From NCBI RefSeq assembly GCF_015351765.1, contig NZ_JADKQA010000001.1, forward strand, positions 442,394 through 506,393: DNA of 64,000 nucleotides, written 5' to 3'. Both the position numbers and the translations under genes were made by a program. Below are positions 50,576-59,227 of the stretch, in pieces; within the stretch, counting starts at the first letter, position 1, and each line of letters begins with the position of its first letter. Origin of the DNA: Clostridium vitabionis (GTDB lineage: Bacteria; Bacillota; Clostridia; Lachnospirales; Lachnospiraceae). The notes beneath the pieces were generated by a model. It saw nothing but the letters and a program-made list of their open reading frames with translations. It did not search any database and was not told where the DNA came from.

Positions 50576-50612
50576 CAAAACGGCCGCCCCGGCGGAAAAA
50601 GCCGGGGCGGCG
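50576..50612 (-). terminator. gltS terminator
   Basis: On the minus strand GCCGCCCCGGC pairs with GCCGGGGCGGC across a TTTTTCC loop, followed by CGTTTTG. It separates gltS from the TAXI gene. Confidence 0.8.
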
Positions 50613-50654
50613 TGGGAACAGAAATATAGAAAGAAAAGGAAGTTTTTGCGTTGA

Positions 50655-51914
50655 TTATACGAAATTCGAGAAGATCGACAGGAAGATCGGGTTGTAGATA
50701 TCATCGCAGATGACTGCCCATGACGGATACAGAACCCAGGCTACATTGTGATAGCCGTACTCATCCATGATGGCCTTCTCATTTGCCACAGCGTTCGGGC
50801 CGGAGCCGCAGCCCCATCCGCAGTTACCGCCTGCCATGACGGCTGCGCCGTAGTCGCGGCCGAACATGTTGTAGGAGACGAAGATCGCAAATACTGCCAT
50901 GAAGATCGCCTGGGCAAGAAGGATGATGCCCATCTGGCCGGCAACCGGTGCAAGCTTTGTGATGTCGATGGTCATCAGGACGAGGGCGAGGTAGAGCTCG
51001 AGGAACATGTGCTCGATCGCGTCAAATTCCGGAACGTGGGTGTCAACTCCGGCGGCCTCGCAGACATTGCGGCAGATTGCGCCGGCGAAGAGGCAGCCGA
51101 TGAATTTCGGCATGGAGATCATCGGGATGTTGTCGAGGATCATGTAGATCGGCATGCCGAGGGCAGCGAACAGGAGGGACATGGCGAACGCCGTGATCAT
51201 GCGCTCGTTGTTGAGAGACGGGAGCTTTCCGCTGGCTGCCGATTCGGGTTTATCATTCGGGTCGGATTTCAGGTTATGATGGGTGATCAGGTATGCTGCC
51301 ACCGGGCCGCCGATCAGGGAGCCCATGATGTTGCCCATCGTCGCTGCCGCGACGCCGACGGTCGTCGCCATGCCCTCGCCCATGGACGGATCCATTTTCT
51401 CAAAGATCGGGCCGAAGGCCGATGCGGTGCCGACGCCTCCGGACATGGAAGAGGAGGAGCACTGCAGGGCAAGCAGGGGGTTCAGGCCGATCGCGTTGCC
51501 GACGACAACACCCAGGATATCCTGGAGCGTGATCAGGACAACTGCCGCGACGGCGATCATCATCACGAGCTTGCCACCGGCCTTCTTGATGAGGCTGGTC
51601 GAGAACCCGTAGCCGACGCAGAGGAAGAAAAGGTTCTGGCACAGATCCTTCATGATCTTGGTGTCAAAGGTGAATCCGATGATTCCTGCCGCCTTGATAC
51701 AGGAAATGACGACCGAGAAAATGATACCGGAAACGACCGGCGCCGGGATCGCGTATTTCCTCAGGAACCTGGAGCGCTTCACGATGGCGCGCCCGAGGAA
51801 GATGACGATGGCGGCGAGGCCGAGCGTAGTCAGGTACTCAAACTGGAAGGTACTGACCGCCCCATTTTCCCCGGCCTTGAAGGTACCGAAGTACGATGCG
51901 ATGGTTGATAGCAT
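50655..51914 (-). CDS. gltS: Sodium/glutamate symporter GltS
   Basis: This 419-residue membrane protein has two inverted five-helix repeats. The conserved core is seen as CSSSSMSGGVGTASAFGP in the first repeat and GGNCGWGCGSGPNAVANE in the second, both re-entrant glycine-rich loops. GltS imports L-glutamate with sodium. AAGGGGG precedes the ATG. The gene lies between a citrate-type two-component system and the TAXI lipoprotein, all on the minus strand, and has its own promoter with a TTAC-rich putative regulator site upstream. Confidence 0.93.
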   Translation of the reverse strand: MLSTIASYFGTFKAGENGAVSTFQFEYLTTLGLAAIVIFLGRAIVKRSRFLRKYAIPAPVVSGIIFSVVISCIKAAGIIGFTFDTKIMKDLCQNLFFLCVGYGFSTSLIKKAGGKLVMMIAVAAVVLITLQDILGVVVGNAIGLNPLLALQCSSSSMSGGVGTASAFGPIFEKMDPSMGEGMATTVGVAAATMGNIMGSLIGGPVAAYLITHHNLKSDPNDKPESAASGKLPSLNNERMITAFAMSLLFAALGMPIYMILDNIPMISMPKFIGCLFAGAICRNVCEAAGVDTHVPEFDAIEHMFLELYLALVLMTIDITKLAPVAGQMGIILLAQAIFMAVFAIFVSYNMFGRDYGAAVMAGGNCGWGCGSGPNAVANEKAIMDEYGYHNVAWVLYPSWAVICDDIYNPIFLSIFSNFV

Positions 51915-51960
51915 AAATTTACCCCCTTCTTAGAAAAGTATATCGAACTTTTATGATTGC

Positions 51961-51989
51961 ATTATAGCCATCAAATAATTACTATACAA
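51961..51989 (-). promoter_or_regulatory. gltS promoter
   Basis: On the minus strand TTGTAT (51989-51984), 17 bp, TATAAT (51966-51961). Confidence 0.8.
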
Positions 51990-51993
51990 TTTA

Positions 51994-52020
51994 TGTAAGT
52001 TAGTAACGTAAAGTAAGTAA
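51994..52020 (-). promoter_or_regulatory. Candidate response-regulator site: repeated TTAC words
   Basis: Read on the minus strand, ACTTAC, TTTAC, GTTAC and ACTTAC lie in a 25-bp run that ends 5 bp before the -35 box of gltS. Spaced direct repeats at this position are typical of activator sites, and the regulator gene is immediately next to it. Confidence 0.5.
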
Positions 52021-52022
52021 AA

Positions 52023-52709
52023 TTATGAAGAGTACCGGTAATGAATCCCCGGCCGTCCGCCGGTGTGGTAGTCGATGTTGCTGACGAGCTCGCCGGTGTC
52101 CACCATATAATTGACATACCGGCGGACGGTGATGCGGGAAAGGCCGACCGCCTGGGCAATGCTCTCGCTCGTAAACGACTGGCCAGCATGCCCGCGCAGA
52201 AAGTTCCGGATCCGCTCAAGCGTCGGGGCGTTCAGCCCCTTGGCGAGCACCTCCTTCTGCCCGGAAGCCTTCGGGTGGGCACCGTGGAGAAGGCGGTCAA
52301 TATCCTCCTGGGCGACCTGGCCGGAGTGGGCGCTGAGAAGGCCGCGGGTGTCGATGAAGCGAGAGAGGGCTTCCTGAAAGCGGCTGTACTCGAAGGGCTT
52401 CACCAGGTAATCCACAACACCGCGGGAGATCAGCGCGGTGACGGTGTCCGTGTCATTGGCGGAAGTCACCATGATGATGCTGGGGAAGTATCCCCGCCCG
52501 TGGAGCGCGTCGAGAAATTCCGCCCCGTTCATGGAGGGCATGAAATAGTCGAGAATGATCAGGTCAACCTGGTCCATTTCCCGGTATTCCAGAGCGCTCC
52601 TGCCGTTGTCGAAGACCTTCAGCACCTGAAATCTCCCGTCCATCTCCACATAGCGGCTGTCGATGGAGGCAACCATCGGGTCGTCCTCGACAATCAGTAC
52701 CTTAACCAT
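52023..52709 (-). CDS. CitB/DcuR-type response regulator
   Basis: A 228-residue regulator. The receiver domain has VEDDPMV, the phospho-acceptor Asp54 in LIILDYFMP, TSA and KPFEYSRF. The C-terminal helix-turn-helix (SFTSESIAQAVGLSRITVRRYVNYM, given here by its ends SFTSES and RRYVNYM) and GGRPGIHYR wing match the CitB/DcuR/MalR group, which answers C4-dicarboxylate, citrate or amino-acid sensors. Its ATG overlaps the end of the kinase gene by 8 bp. The neighbouring gltS promoter is the obvious target. Confidence 0.93.
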   Translation of the reverse strand: MVKVLIVEDDPMVASIDSRYVEMDGRFQVLKVFDNGRSALEYREMDQVDLIILDYFMPSMNGAEFLDALHGRGYFPSIIMVTSANDTDTVTALISRGVVDYLVKPFEYSRFQEALSRFIDTRGLLSAHSGQVAQEDIDRLLHGAHPKASGQKEVLAKGLNAPTLERIRNFLRGHAGQSFTSESIAQAVGLSRITVRRYVNYMVDTGELVSNIDYHTGGRPGIHYRYSS

Positions 52710-54435
52710 GTCTGTTTCCTCCCATAGTTTGATCCGTCTCTTTGGGCAGCGCCGTCTCCGGCTGTCCCTTTTTTCCTGTGCTGTCTTCCCCGGCTCCCAT
52801 GCCCTTTTCCCCGGTGAAGGTGACGGTGAAGCTTGTGCCCTCGCCCGGTTCCGATTCCAGGTCGATGGTGCCGCCGTAATTCCGGGTAATCTGCCGGATC
52901 AGGTAGAGCCCTGTCCCGTGGCCGGCGCCCTTGGTGGAAATCCCCATGTCGAAGATGTGATCACGGATGGCCGGGTCGATGCCCCTGCCGGTATCCGTGC
53001 AGACGAGGATATTCACTTCCGGGCTGAAATACAGGCTGAGCACAACCTCCTTCACCGGAACATCCGCGCTGTCGAGCTCGTCGATCGCATTTTCCAGGAG
53101 GTTGCCGATAATTGTCACCAGGCTGTCCAGGGGGATCAGGAGGTCATTCTCCAGGACGAGGCTGTCCGGCGTCACAGAGAGGGTGATTCCCAGCTCCGCG
53201 GCATGCATCATCTTCCCGATGACGAGGGCGCAGATGCGGCTTTCGCGGATGCTGTTCGCGGTCTGCCGGACAGCCTGGCTGGAGACGAGGCCGGCGTTTG
53301 TAATGAACTTTTTGGCCTTCTCGATCTCCCCGATCTGGAGGTAGCCGAGGATGACATGAAGCTTGTTCAGATATTCATGGTTGAAGGCGCGCATCGTGTC
53401 CATCATGCTGCGGGCGCCCGAGAGCTCATCAGAGAGTTTCAGGGTCTCTGTCCGGTCCTGGAGGATCACCAGCTCGCCGTCAGGGCCTGCCCCCTGCCCG
53501 ACCCGGAGAAGGGAGCGGCTTCCGCCGGGCATGATCGGCACCTCGCTGATGAGAAGGCTCCGCCCGCCGATGACCGTGTTCCGGTGGAGGACAGGCTCGC
53601 CATCGCGGATGACCCGGGCAAAGGCGCTGTCCGGGAAAATGTCCCCGATCCGGTGTTCGCGGATCACGGAGCCGCTCGCGAGGATTGCCCTGGCCTCGCT
53701 GTTGGCGAAAATGATTTTGCCGTTTCGGTCGGTCGCGGCGATGCCCTCGGCGAGGTTATTCAGCACAGAGTTCTGGCGGGTGTAGAGGCTCAGGAGCTCA
53801 TCCGGATCGTGCCCCGCGAGGGCGGAGCGGATATAGCGCAGCGTGGCCTGGGTGGCAGCGAGGCAGACCGCCATCATGACCAGGAAAATGGCAAAGTGCA
53901 GGAGGATCAGTCCTTTGTCACTCGCGGAGATCACCGCCTGGGGGATGGACAGCATCACAAAGCCGATGATCTCGCCCGAGGAGCTCCTGACCGCGTGGTA
54001 GGCCCGCCGCTGCGCCCCTGTCGTATCGTAACCGGTGGTGATGTAGGGGTCGGCGCCCGCAAGGACCGGCTTCTCGCTGCCGTCCAGGTAAGATTCGCCG
54101 GTGGCGTGGCGGCTCGTATGGAAGAAGCGGAGGCCGCTCGTGTTGTAGACCACCGCCCCGGTGATGTCGGGGATATTTTCACAGAAATCCTCAAGGACAC
54201 TTAAGGTTGCGCTGTCCGGGTAGCCGGCCTCCAGCATGGAGACGACGCCCGGAAGGCCGGCGACGTAGGCGGCCGATCCGTAGATCACCCGGTCCATGTA
54301 GCGTCGCTGCCGGTGGATGTCATAGGCGAGGGAGATCAAAAGTGAGGCCAGGATCATGAATCCCGAGAAGAGGAGAAATGTCCGGTAGATCGTCCGCTCA
54401 AGGGCGTTCGACGGGGCCTGCAGATGAAATTTCAC
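52702..54435 (-). CDS. CitA/DcuS-type sensor histidine kinase
   Basis: A 577-residue kinase with two membrane helices (about 19-38 and 176-196) framing an extracytoplasmic PAS-like sensor domain. A cytoplasmic PAS (NLAEGIAATDRNGKIIFANS) follows, then a Spo0B-like phospho-acceptor helix with His353 in FNHEYLNKLHVILGY, and an ATPase domain with NLLENAIDE, DTGRGID and GHGTGLYLI. This is the CitA/DcuS architecture for small carboxylates. The start is GTG 54435 with AAGGAGG 7 nt upstream; in-frame ATG codons further up have no ribosome site. Given gltS next door, glutamate or a related acid is a reasonable but unproven ligand. Confidence 0.92.
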   Translation of the reverse strand: MKFHLQAPSNALERTIYRTFLLFSGFMILASLLISLAYDIHRQRRYMDRVIYGSAAYVAGLPGVVSMLEAGYPDSATLSVLEDFCENIPDITGAVVYNTSGLRFFHTSRHATGESYLDGSEKPVLAGADPYITTGYDTTGAQRRAYHAVRSSSGEIIGFVMLSIPQAVISASDKGLILLHFAIFLVMMAVCLAATQATLRYIRSALAGHDPDELLSLYTRQNSVLNNLAEGIAATDRNGKIIFANSEARAILASGSVIREHRIGDIFPDSAFARVIRDGEPVLHRNTVIGGRSLLISEVPIMPGGSRSLLRVGQGAGPDGELVILQDRTETLKLSDELSGARSMMDTMRAFNHEYLNKLHVILGYLQIGEIEKAKKFITNAGLVSSQAVRQTANSIRESRICALVIGKMMHAAELGITLSVTPDSLVLENDLLIPLDSLVTIIGNLLENAIDELDSADVPVKEVVLSLYFSPEVNILVCTDTGRGIDPAIRDHIFDMGISTKGAGHGTGLYLIRQITRNYGGTIDLESEPGEGTSFTVTFTGEKGMGAGEDSTGKKGQPETALPKETDQTMGGNRHG

Positions 54436-54653
54436 GGGAGCGCCTCCTTCTGAAAAATTTCGATCCCTGTCCGGGATCCTGTGCCTTGAAAAGTTCCGTG
54501 GGGACGCCGGTACATACGGTGCCGGGCACATGCCGGACAGGTCCTTTTTATTATACCGTCTGGACGATCGGTTCACAATGCTGCCTGCCGCTCCGGTTGC
54601 TTTTTTGCCCCTGTTCTGTTAGTATGGTGCATGGATTTATACTGGAGGAATAT

Positions 54654-56015
54654 ATGAATATCATCATTGTAGGGATCGGCAAGGTCGGGACAGCCCTTGC
54701 CGACCAGCTGGTAAAGGAAGGCCACAACGTGGTCATGGTGGATCGCTCCGCGGAAGCCCTCGCCAGGGTTTCCGAAGACATTGACGCTATCCGCCTCGAG
54801 GGGAATGGTGCCAGCATCACGACACAGATGGAGGCCGGAATCAAGACGGCGGATATTTTCATCTCGGTGACCAATTCGGACGAGATGAACCTGCTCTGCT
54901 GCCTGATCGCGAGAAAGGCGGGACACTGCGCAACGATCGCCCGCGTCCGCAACCCGGTTTACAGCAACGAGATCGGGTTTATCAAGGAGCAGATGGGGAT
55001 CTCCATGATTATCAATCCGGAGATGGCTGCCGCGACGGAGATTTCCCGCATCCTGCGCTTCCCGCCGGCAATCCAGATCGATACCTTTGCCAAGGGGAGA
55101 ATCGAGCTCCTGAAGTTCAAGGTTCAGCCGGAATTCGGCCTTGACGGGCTCTCAGTCATGGAGATCGACAATAAGCTCCGCTGCGACGTCCTGATCAGCG
55201 GGGTCGAGCGGGGGGATGAGGTTTCCATCCCGGATGGGAAATTCGTGATCCGCAACGGGGATATGGTTTCCATCATCGCGTCCCAGACCAACTCGGCGGA
55301 GTTTTTCCGCAAGATCGGCCTCGACACACACCAGGTCCGCGACTGCATGATCATCGGCGGCGGCACCATCGCCTATTATCTTGCTCAGCAGCTTTCCCGG
55401 ATGAAGATCCAGGTGAAGATTATCGAGAAGGATCGCGCCCGCTGCGATTTTCTCGCGGACGTCCTCGGGGATACGCTCATTATCAACGGCGACGGGACGG
55501 ACAAGGACATGCTTCTCGAGGAGGGCCTCCAGACGGCGCAGTCGTTCATCACCCTGACCAATATCGACGAGGAGAACGTCTTTCTCTCCCTCTATGCCAA
55601 GGATAATTCCCAGGCGAAGATTGTCACAAAAATCAATAGGATTCAGTTTGACCAGCTCATCAGCAAGATGGATCTCGGCAGCCTCATTTACCCGAAGTTC
55701 CTGACGGCGGACTATATCCTGCAGTATGTGCGGGCCATGCAGAACTCGATCGGCAGCAATGTGGAGACGCTTTACCACATCTTGGGCAACCGCGCGGAAG
55801 CACTCGAGTTTATTATCCGCGAAGAGTCCGATGTGACCAATATCCCGCTGAGCGATCTGCCCACGAAGAATAATCTGCTGATCGCGGCCATTATGCGGAA
55901 CGGAAAGATCATTATCCCGCGCGGCCAGAACATGATCCGGCTCGGGGATACCGTGATTGTCGTGACCAGCCAGAAGGGCCTTCACGATATCCGCGATATT
56001 GTGGCCAGAGCATAG
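54654..56015 (+). CDS. trkA: Trk/Ktr potassium uptake regulatory subunit TrkA
   Basis: This 453-residue cytoplasmic protein has two RCK units: NAD-binding NIIIVGIGKVGTALADQL with VDRS at the first, DCMIIGGGTIAYYLAQQL with IEKD at the second, each followed by a TrkA-C domain. It gates the TrkH channel with nucleotides. GGAGGAA precedes ATG 54654; the frame is open upstream into the kinase promoter region without a ribosome site. trkH starts 14 bp later. A promoter TTGCTT-17-TAGTAT is possible near 54595-54625. Confidence 0.95.
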   Translation: MNIIIVGIGKVGTALADQLVKEGHNVVMVDRSAEALARVSEDIDAIRLEGNGASITTQMEAGIKTADIFISVTNSDEMNLLCCLIARKAGHCATIARVRNPVYSNEIGFIKEQMGISMIINPEMAAATEISRILRFPPAIQIDTFAKGRIELLKFKVQPEFGLDGLSVMEIDNKLRCDVLISGVERGDEVSIPDGKFVIRNGDMVSIIASQTNSAEFFRKIGLDTHQVRDCMIIGGGTIAYYLAQQLSRMKIQVKIIEKDRARCDFLADVLGDTLIINGDGTDKDMLLEEGLQTAQSFITLTNIDEENVFLSLYAKDNSQAKIVTKINRIQFDQLISKMDLGSLIYPKFLTADYILQYVRAMQNSIGSNVETLYHILGNRAEALEFIIREESDVTNIPLSDLPTKNNLLIAAIMRNGKIIIPRGQNMIRLGDTVIVVTSQKGLHDIRDIVARA

Positions 56016-56029
56016 GAGCTTCTGAAATT

Positions 56030-57469
56030 ATGAACTTTGCAATGATATCCCATATTCTCGGCTGGGTGCTGAATGTGGAGGCGGCATTTATGCTGCTGCC
56101 CTGCCTGACGGCGGTCGTCTACGGGGAGAGCGCGGGCTTCTGTTTCCTTGCTACGATGGCGGCCTGCCTTGTCCTGGGTTTCCTGCTGACCAGGGTTCCG
56201 ATCCGGAGCCGGGTTTTCTTCACGGCGGAGAGCATGGCGGCCTGCTCGCTCAGCTGGCTTATGATGAGCGTCATGGGCGCCGTTCCCTTTGTCCTCTGCG
56301 GCAGCATCCCGAACCCGGTGGATGCCCTGTTTGAGACGGTGTCCGGCTTTACCACCACCGGGGCGAGCATCCTTCCCGAGGTTGAATCCCTTCCCCGCTG
56401 CATCCTGTTCTGGCGGAGCTTCACCCACTGGCTGGGCGGCATGGGGGTTCTCGTCTTTATCCTGAGCCTGCTTCCCCTCGCCGGCGGTTCCCACATGAAC
56501 CTGATGAAGGCGGAGAGCCCGGGGCCGAGCGTTTCCCGCATGCTCCCGAAGGTGCAGACGACGGCGAAGGTTCTCTATGAAATCTATCTGTTCATGACGG
56601 TCGTTCAGATCGCTGTGATGCTGATCGGCGGCATGCCGGTCTTTGACGCCCTGACGATCACCTTCGGCAGTGCCGGCACCGGCGGTTTTGCCGTCCGGAA
56701 CGACAGCATGGGCAGCTATTCGCCGTTTCTCCAGACTGCAACCGCGACATTCTGTATCCTCTTCGGCGTGAATTTTAATTTCTACTTCCTGATCCTCATG
56801 AGAGATTTTCGGAGCGCTTTGAAGAGCGAGGAGGTCCGGACTTACCTGGCAATCATTGCCGCTTCCGTCCTGCTGATTGCCCTGAACGTCACCGGGTTTT
56901 ACGGCAGCTTCGGCGAGGCGCTGCATCAGGCATATTTCCAGGTGGCTTCCATCATCACCACCACCGGATACGGCACCACCGATTTTGACCTCTGGCCGTC
57001 CTTCTCCAAGGCCATCCTGGTCGCCCTGATGTTTATCGGCGCCTGCGCGGGAAGTACCGGGGGCGGTATCAAGGTGTCCCGCGTCGTCCTGCTGTTTCGG
57101 AACATCCGGAAGGAGCTCCAGCTCTATCTGCATCCCAATGCGGTCTGCCGCGTGAAGATGGACGGAAAGACCGTGGAGGAGAGCACCACACGCTCGATCA
57201 ACGTCTTTCTCGCCGTCTATATCATCATTTTCGGCATCTCGGTTCTCCTGGTTGCACTGGACAATGACGACCTGGTCACGGCATTTACCGCCGTCGCGGC
57301 GACATTCAATAACATCGGGCCGGGACTTGCCATGGTTGGCCCGACCTGCAATTACGGCTTCCTGAGCCCTCTCGCGAAGATTGTCCTGATCTTTGACATG
57401 CTCGCCGGCAGGCTGGAAATTTTCCCGCTTCTCATGCTGTTCTACCCGAAAACCTGGCAGAAAACCTGA
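56030..57469 (+). CDS. trkH: Trk/Ktr potassium uptake membrane subunit TrkH
   Basis: A 479-residue membrane protein with four pore-loop repeats: FTTTGAS, GSAGTGGF, TTTGYGT and FNNIGPG, the selectivity-filter glycines. It forms the K+ translocating dimer gated by TrkA and is cotranscribed with trkA. Length and order of helices are normal. A terminator follows directly. Confidence 0.95.
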   Translation: MNFAMISHILGWVLNVEAAFMLLPCLTAVVYGESAGFCFLATMAACLVLGFLLTRVPIRSRVFFTAESMAACSLSWLMMSVMGAVPFVLCGSIPNPVDALFETVSGFTTTGASILPEVESLPRCILFWRSFTHWLGGMGVLVFILSLLPLAGGSHMNLMKAESPGPSVSRMLPKVQTTAKVLYEIYLFMTVVQIAVMLIGGMPVFDALTITFGSAGTGGFAVRNDSMGSYSPFLQTATATFCILFGVNFNFYFLILMRDFRSALKSEEVRTYLAIIAASVLLIALNVTGFYGSFGEALHQAYFQVASIITTTGYGTTDFDLWPSFSKAILVALMFIGACAGSTGGGIKVSRVVLLFRNIRKELQLYLHPNAVCRVKMDGKTVEESTTRSINVFLAVYIIIFGISVLLVALDNDDLVTAFTAVAATFNNIGPGLAMVGPTCNYGFLSPLAKIVLIFDMLAGRLEIFPLLMLFYPKTWQKT

Positions 57470-57484
57470 AAGCAACTTTGAAGG

Positions 57485-57526
57485 AAACTCCACTCGATTC
57501 CCCTTGGAAACCGGGTGGAGTTTTTT
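57485..57526 (+). terminator. Intrinsic terminator after trkAH
   Basis: AAACTCCAC pairs with GTGGAGTTT, then a run of T to 57526. Confidence 0.85.
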
Positions 57527-57550
57527 CTTAATAATCCGCGAATCCTCGTG

Positions 57551-57556
57551 TATAAT
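57551..57556 (+). promoter_or_regulatory. Promoter -10 of the sensor operon
   Basis: TATAAT at 57551-57556 with TTAATA 17 bp upstream (57528-57533). Confidence 0.6.
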
Positions 57557-57592
57557 ATGTTCAGGGACTGCATCGATGGGAAAGGGGGCCGC

Positions 57593-59227
57593 ATGACGAG
57601 GCAGAGTCAAAAGACAGCCGTTCTTGTCGCCGCGATGGTTTTCTGCGCGATTATTCTGCGCGTTTTGGGAAAGGCTGGCGTATGGAGTGTTCCGGTGGGA
57701 ATCGTCCGCTCGCTGATTTATATCGCGCTCTATATCGGATGGGGAATCTCCGTCAGCAAGCGGATTATCCAGGTACAGGTGCGCCATTATCTGCTTGCGA
57801 TTTCCGGATTGATGGTTTTCTGGTTTGTTATCCGTTCGACGAAGTATTATTTTATAGAAGATGCAGCAATAGGCCGGCAGCTGTGGTACTGTTATTATCT
57901 GCCCATGCTGTTTATCCCGCTGTTTTCTGTGTTTGTCGCCATCTCGCTGGGCAAGCCCGCAAACTCAAGATTGCCGAAATCGACGCGGCTGCTTTATCTT
58001 CCTACGGCGCTTTGTCTGCTGCTGGTGCTGACCAATGATTTCCATCAGTTGATTTTTTTCTTCCCGGAGGGAGCGGTATGGGCGGATGATAACCAGGGAT
58101 ATGAATTCGGATACTATTTGGTATTCGGATGGGGGATTATCTGCGCCCTGGCGGCATTTTTTCTTATGTTTAATAAGTGCCGGCACTCGCAGAGGAAAAA
58201 ATATCTGCCGTTTTTGCTGTTAAGCTGTTCCATCGGCTATGCCCTGGTCTATGCCAGCGGCGCGGAGTGGATGCAGCTGATCGGCGGAGACGTCACGGCG
58301 GCGCAGTGCCTGATGTTTACCGGAATATTGGAATGCTGTATCCAGTGCGGGCTGATCCAGACGAACACCGGGTATCAGGCCCTGTTTGAAGCCGGTTCCA
58401 TAGGAGCGCAGATCGTCGATATGGATGATCATATCCGCTATGCCTCCGCAAACGCACCACAGCTGACGGCAGATCAGATGCGCCTGGCGGAGAGGGGCAC
58501 GGCCATGCTGGATCACAACACGCTGCTCCGGAGCAGCAGGATCAGCGGCGGCTATGTTTTATGGCAGGAAGATATTTCCGACCTTACCGCTGTTCTGGAA
58601 AAGCTGGAGGAGAACAGGAAGACGATCGCGGAAAGTAATGATGTGGAGCAGGAAAATTATCAGACCAAGGTAAAGATCAGCAAAATCCGGGAGAAGAACA
58701 GGCTGTATGACCGGCTGCAGGCAAAAACCGCGCATCAGATCGAGCTGCTCGACCGGCTGCTGGCACAATATGAAGCGGAGCCCGATCCGGAGACCCGCCG
58801 CGGCCTGCTCGCAAAAGCGGCGGTGATCGGCGCATACGTAAAACGCCGGGGAAATTTGATGTTTATCCGGGAAAAATCCAAGGTGACGGATACTGCCGAA
58901 CTGTCCGCCTGCCTTGACGAATCCTTTGCCAATTTAGAGCTGATGGGCGTGGAGTGCGCCGTAGACATTCCGGGCAAAAACAGCATTTTCATCCGGGATG
59001 CGATCCGTGTATATGACTTTTTTGAAGCAGTGACGGAAGCCGCGATGGATGACCTTCGTTTTATCTGGCTGAAGGCCCGCAGTCTTGAAGATACCGTCAT
59101 CTTTTCTCTGCAGGCAGAATGCCGAACCGAATTGTCAGCGCTCTCCGGCCTGGCCGACACCTGCGCTTATGAGAAAGGGGTATGGTGCTTTACGCTGCGC
59201 ATCGGAAAGGCGGGTGAACAGGAATGA
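57593..59227 (+). CDS. 7TM sensor protein with degenerate histidine-kinase end
   Basis: A 544-residue protein. Residues 1 to about 270 carry about seven membrane helices as in the histidine-kinase N-terminal 7TM sensor region. A small PAS-like segment follows (QIVDMDDHIRYASANA), then a long coiled coil (about 345-420, with AHQIELLDRLL). The C-terminal part (FFEAVTEAAMDDLRFIWLKA...) sits where an ATPase domain should be but lacks recognisable N, G1 and G2 boxes. It is best read as a receptor whose kinase domain is inactive, working with the next protein. The stop overlaps the next start (ATGA). Confidence 0.72.
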   Translation: MTRQSQKTAVLVAAMVFCAIILRVLGKAGVWSVPVGIVRSLIYIALYIGWGISVSKRIIQVQVRHYLLAISGLMVFWFVIRSTKYYFIEDAAIGRQLWYCYYLPMLFIPLFSVFVAISLGKPANSRLPKSTRLLYLPTALCLLLVLTNDFHQLIFFFPEGAVWADDNQGYEFGYYLVFGWGIICALAAFFLMFNKCRHSQRKKYLPFLLLSCSIGYALVYASGAEWMQLIGGDVTAAQCLMFTGILECCIQCGLIQTNTGYQALFEAGSIGAQIVDMDDHIRYASANAPQLTADQMRLAERGTAMLDHNTLLRSSRISGGYVLWQEDISDLTAVLEKLEENRKTIAESNDVEQENYQTKVKISKIREKNRLYDRLQAKTAHQIELLDRLLAQYEAEPDPETRRGLLAKAAVIGAYVKRRGNLMFIREKSKVTDTAELSACLDESFANLELMGVECAVDIPGKNSIFIRDAIRVYDFFEAVTEAAMDDLRFIWLKARSLEDTVIFSLQAECRTELSALSGLADTCAYEKGVWCFTLRIGKAGEQE

